A stretch of 60,000 bases of DNA from Adiantum capillus-veneris. Its lineage: Eukaryota; Streptophyta; Polypodiopsida; Polypodiales; Pteridaceae. The stretch is from contig CM043950.1 of assembly GCA_014529385.2 (NCBI GenBank), forward strand, positions 74,099,935 to 74,159,934, in the 5' to 3' direction. Position 1 is the stretch's first letter, and each line of letters starts with the position of its first letter. Below the pieces are notes generated by a model. That model worked only from the letters and a program-made list of their open reading frames with translations. It was not told the origin of the DNA and ran no database searches. The position numbers and the translations under genes were made by a program. Below, piece after piece: positions 58,002 through 60,000 of this stretch.

Positions 58002-60000
58002 TCAAAGAGACTTTAACTAGGGAAAACAGGAGCATCTTGTGTAGTTGTCGTTTAACTTCCTCTAAGATCACCTAGAGTTAAAACTTTCTTTTTAAAGTCA
58101 CATAGCTTAAGATTGTTGTCTTTTGTTGTGTAGAGGTAGCTTGAAGGTAAGTGTACTTGCCTTTTAGGATTGTAGGATTGTATTAGGATTAGATTGCATT
58201 TTGAGAATGATTGATGGAAAAGACAAGTCTTAAGGTCAAGGGTCGAAAAACCATAAAAAACAAGGAAACAAGTGTTTGTGGACACTTTTCACAACCCCAT
58301 TGCAGTAGAATCTAGGAGTAGGGTAAGTAGAATCTGAGGTGGGATCTCAAAACATTGCTCTCTCTAGAAGAATCAATTGTGAGTTGTTTATGTGAAGCTA
58401 CAGAATTTCAGGTCTACAGCTTGAAACAACACCAAAAGACTGTCAACCATTGAATCCGGCTGGAGATTATGCTTTAAAAACTGTATGAACCAATGGGTAA
58501 GCTTAAGGACTCATTTGAGGTAAATTTTCAAGAGTTTGCAAAAACTCAAATTATTTACTTTTTCTTTTGACATTTTAGGCCAAATTAACTAAGTTTTGAC
58601 TTGACTGAGAGGCTTAAAATAGATCATAAAAAGACCATCCACTGAAAAAGTCAAAAGAAAGTGCTCATTCAAGCCCAAAAGTAAGTAACCATGATTATTT
58701 ACTTTCAGCTCAAAAGTGGCCAAATTTGATACCAAAGACTCTATGCATATGTACAAACAACTTTTGTAAAGGCCCACAGAATTTGGATCACCAAACTGAC
58801 CAAAACCTTGGTAAAAGCTGAAATCTGTACTAATCGTGGAGAATTTGAGTGTGACTTCAAAAAATTTTGTTCAAACTTAGTGAAACTTGACTCAGAGGCT
58901 TATATTGAAGTGTTGAATAAGTGTACATGCTCTGTTTACCAATAAGGTGTAAAATTTGACAAAAGTAAATATCACGATTATTTATTTTTGTTCCATTTTT
59001 TAACTTTTTGACTAACCCAGCATATGACTAGTTTTAACATGTTATAATAAGCCCACAAATCAAATTTGGTAAGATTTAGATCATTGGAGTGAAAATTGTG
59101 GCCAAATTTGTAAAGTCAATCTACAGACACAAACTTGTGAGCAAGGATTATCCAAACTTGATAAAACTTGGCTAGGGAGCTTAAATTGAGCTGCTTAACC
59201 ATTCTCTGTCAACATTGTGGCAAAAAGTTGCACAAAAATATTAGAAGTAAATAATCGTGATTATTTATGTCTGCTACAAAATTAGACATTTTTGCACATT
59301 TGAATACACCACAAGGTCAAACATATCAAGTAGATCACACAAATCAAATTTGGTGGAATTTGGATCACAAAAGTGAGACTTAAGCCAGATTCTAGAAAAC
59401 TGAGTCTGCAGACACAAAACAGTTGTTGATAACTTGAACAAATTTTGTTCAAACTCAGTGAAACTTGTCCAGAGACCTTAACAAGTTGAATACTTGGCAA
59501 AATAGGCCAAAAAATCCAGAAAATAGAGAAAAGTAAATAATCACGATTATTTACTTATGATACAGAGAGATAGAATTTTGGACTTTTGCGCTTGTACAAT
59601 GTTAAAACAACATAATACAAGACCACCGGTCAATTTTGGGTTCAATCGGATACAAATCAGTACATGTTCACTCAGCTTCTAGGTTGCATATTATTCCTCT
59701 CGCTTTTTGCAAAAGTAGAATCTGAAAGTCTCAATTGTTGACTCACTTAGCTCAAATTGAAGTGATATACATAGACTAGTCACAATAGTTAGCCAAAAAT
59801 TGTACAGACTTTGTGAAAGAATAGCTAATTTGATTAACACTGATACAGGAATCAGGTTGCAGAAGACAAGGAAGTGAAAGCTTGATAGGAGTTGCAATCA
59901 AGTTAAGTGAAAGAAACTGATAACAAGTCAATCCGATGGTAAGTACTCTATACAGGGCCTCACAAGGCTACATGAACCTTAGATATTAGCAAACCAAGGA
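58002..60000 (+). other. Leader of element III with palindrome array
   Basis: There is no gene through the window end. Palindromic cores start at 58683, 58963, 59245 and 59531, about 280-286 bp apart, with a half-copy near 58547. The best (59531-59556) has arms AAGTAAATAATC and the exact complement around a 2-nt centre. Between them, diverged phrases recur (for example caaatttggt, gaaacttg). After 59556 nothing further is recognised. Gag is expected beyond the window. Confidence 0.85.

Overview
This window is nuclear DNA from a land plant with a large, retrotransposon-rich genome. The evidence is LTR retrotransposons of plant type: copia elements with tRNA-iMet primer sites, Ty3/gypsy elements with tRNA-Asp primer sites, and gypsy pol genes with a second (archaeal-type) RNase H before integrase. 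There is also a pentatricopeptide (PPR) gene remnant and a DEAD-box helicase fragment. The species cannot be named from the sequence. I found no intact host gene, no tRNA or rRNA gene and no CRISPR array; nearly all coding sequence is broken retrotransposon coding sequence.

Layout. 1-3685: minus-strand copia element cut by the window edge, inserted into a PPR-type gene remnant (3686-4812). 5440-5845 plus 11105-12560: LINE-like copy 1, split by a young non-autonomous gypsy element I (5846-11104, 5-bp target duplication aagct). 13915-15800: LINE-like copy 2. 15902-50340: an old chromovirus H whose gag is in three pieces (15902-16192, 28079-28250, 45236-45383) and whose chromodomain-like tail and 3' LTR lie at 48664-50340. 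The gaps in H hold later insertions: element II (16193-28078, target duplication tagtc), two Tat-like gypsy elements A (28251-38516) and B (38517-45235), and minus-strand gag-protease element C (45384-48663). A hAT-type MITE sits in the H tail (48839-49244, 8-bp duplication). 50411-51180: copia gag remnant. 52555-53920: minus-strand copia pol remnant. 53920-55600: diverged direct repeats. 57074-60000: start of gypsy element III, running off the window.

How the parts relate. Elements I and II share an unusual plan: LTR, tRNA-Asp primer site, long leader, (gag), retropepsin, a protein region with repeated W-[VI]-P-K motifs, an internal polypurine tract, long non-coding cargo, a terminal polypurine tract and LTR. 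Neither has recognisable reverse transcriptase or integrase, so both would need another element's enzymes. The cargo of II includes a captured DEAD-box RNA helicase segment; the cargo of I holds a fold-back of about 1 kb.

The most striking signal is in the leaders of II and III. Each carries a set of long palindromes, different in sequence between the two elements but in the same place (between primer site and gag) and at a similar pitch of about 280-290 bp, with a half-copy of the same palindrome inside the element's own LTR. I know of no described system that matches this.
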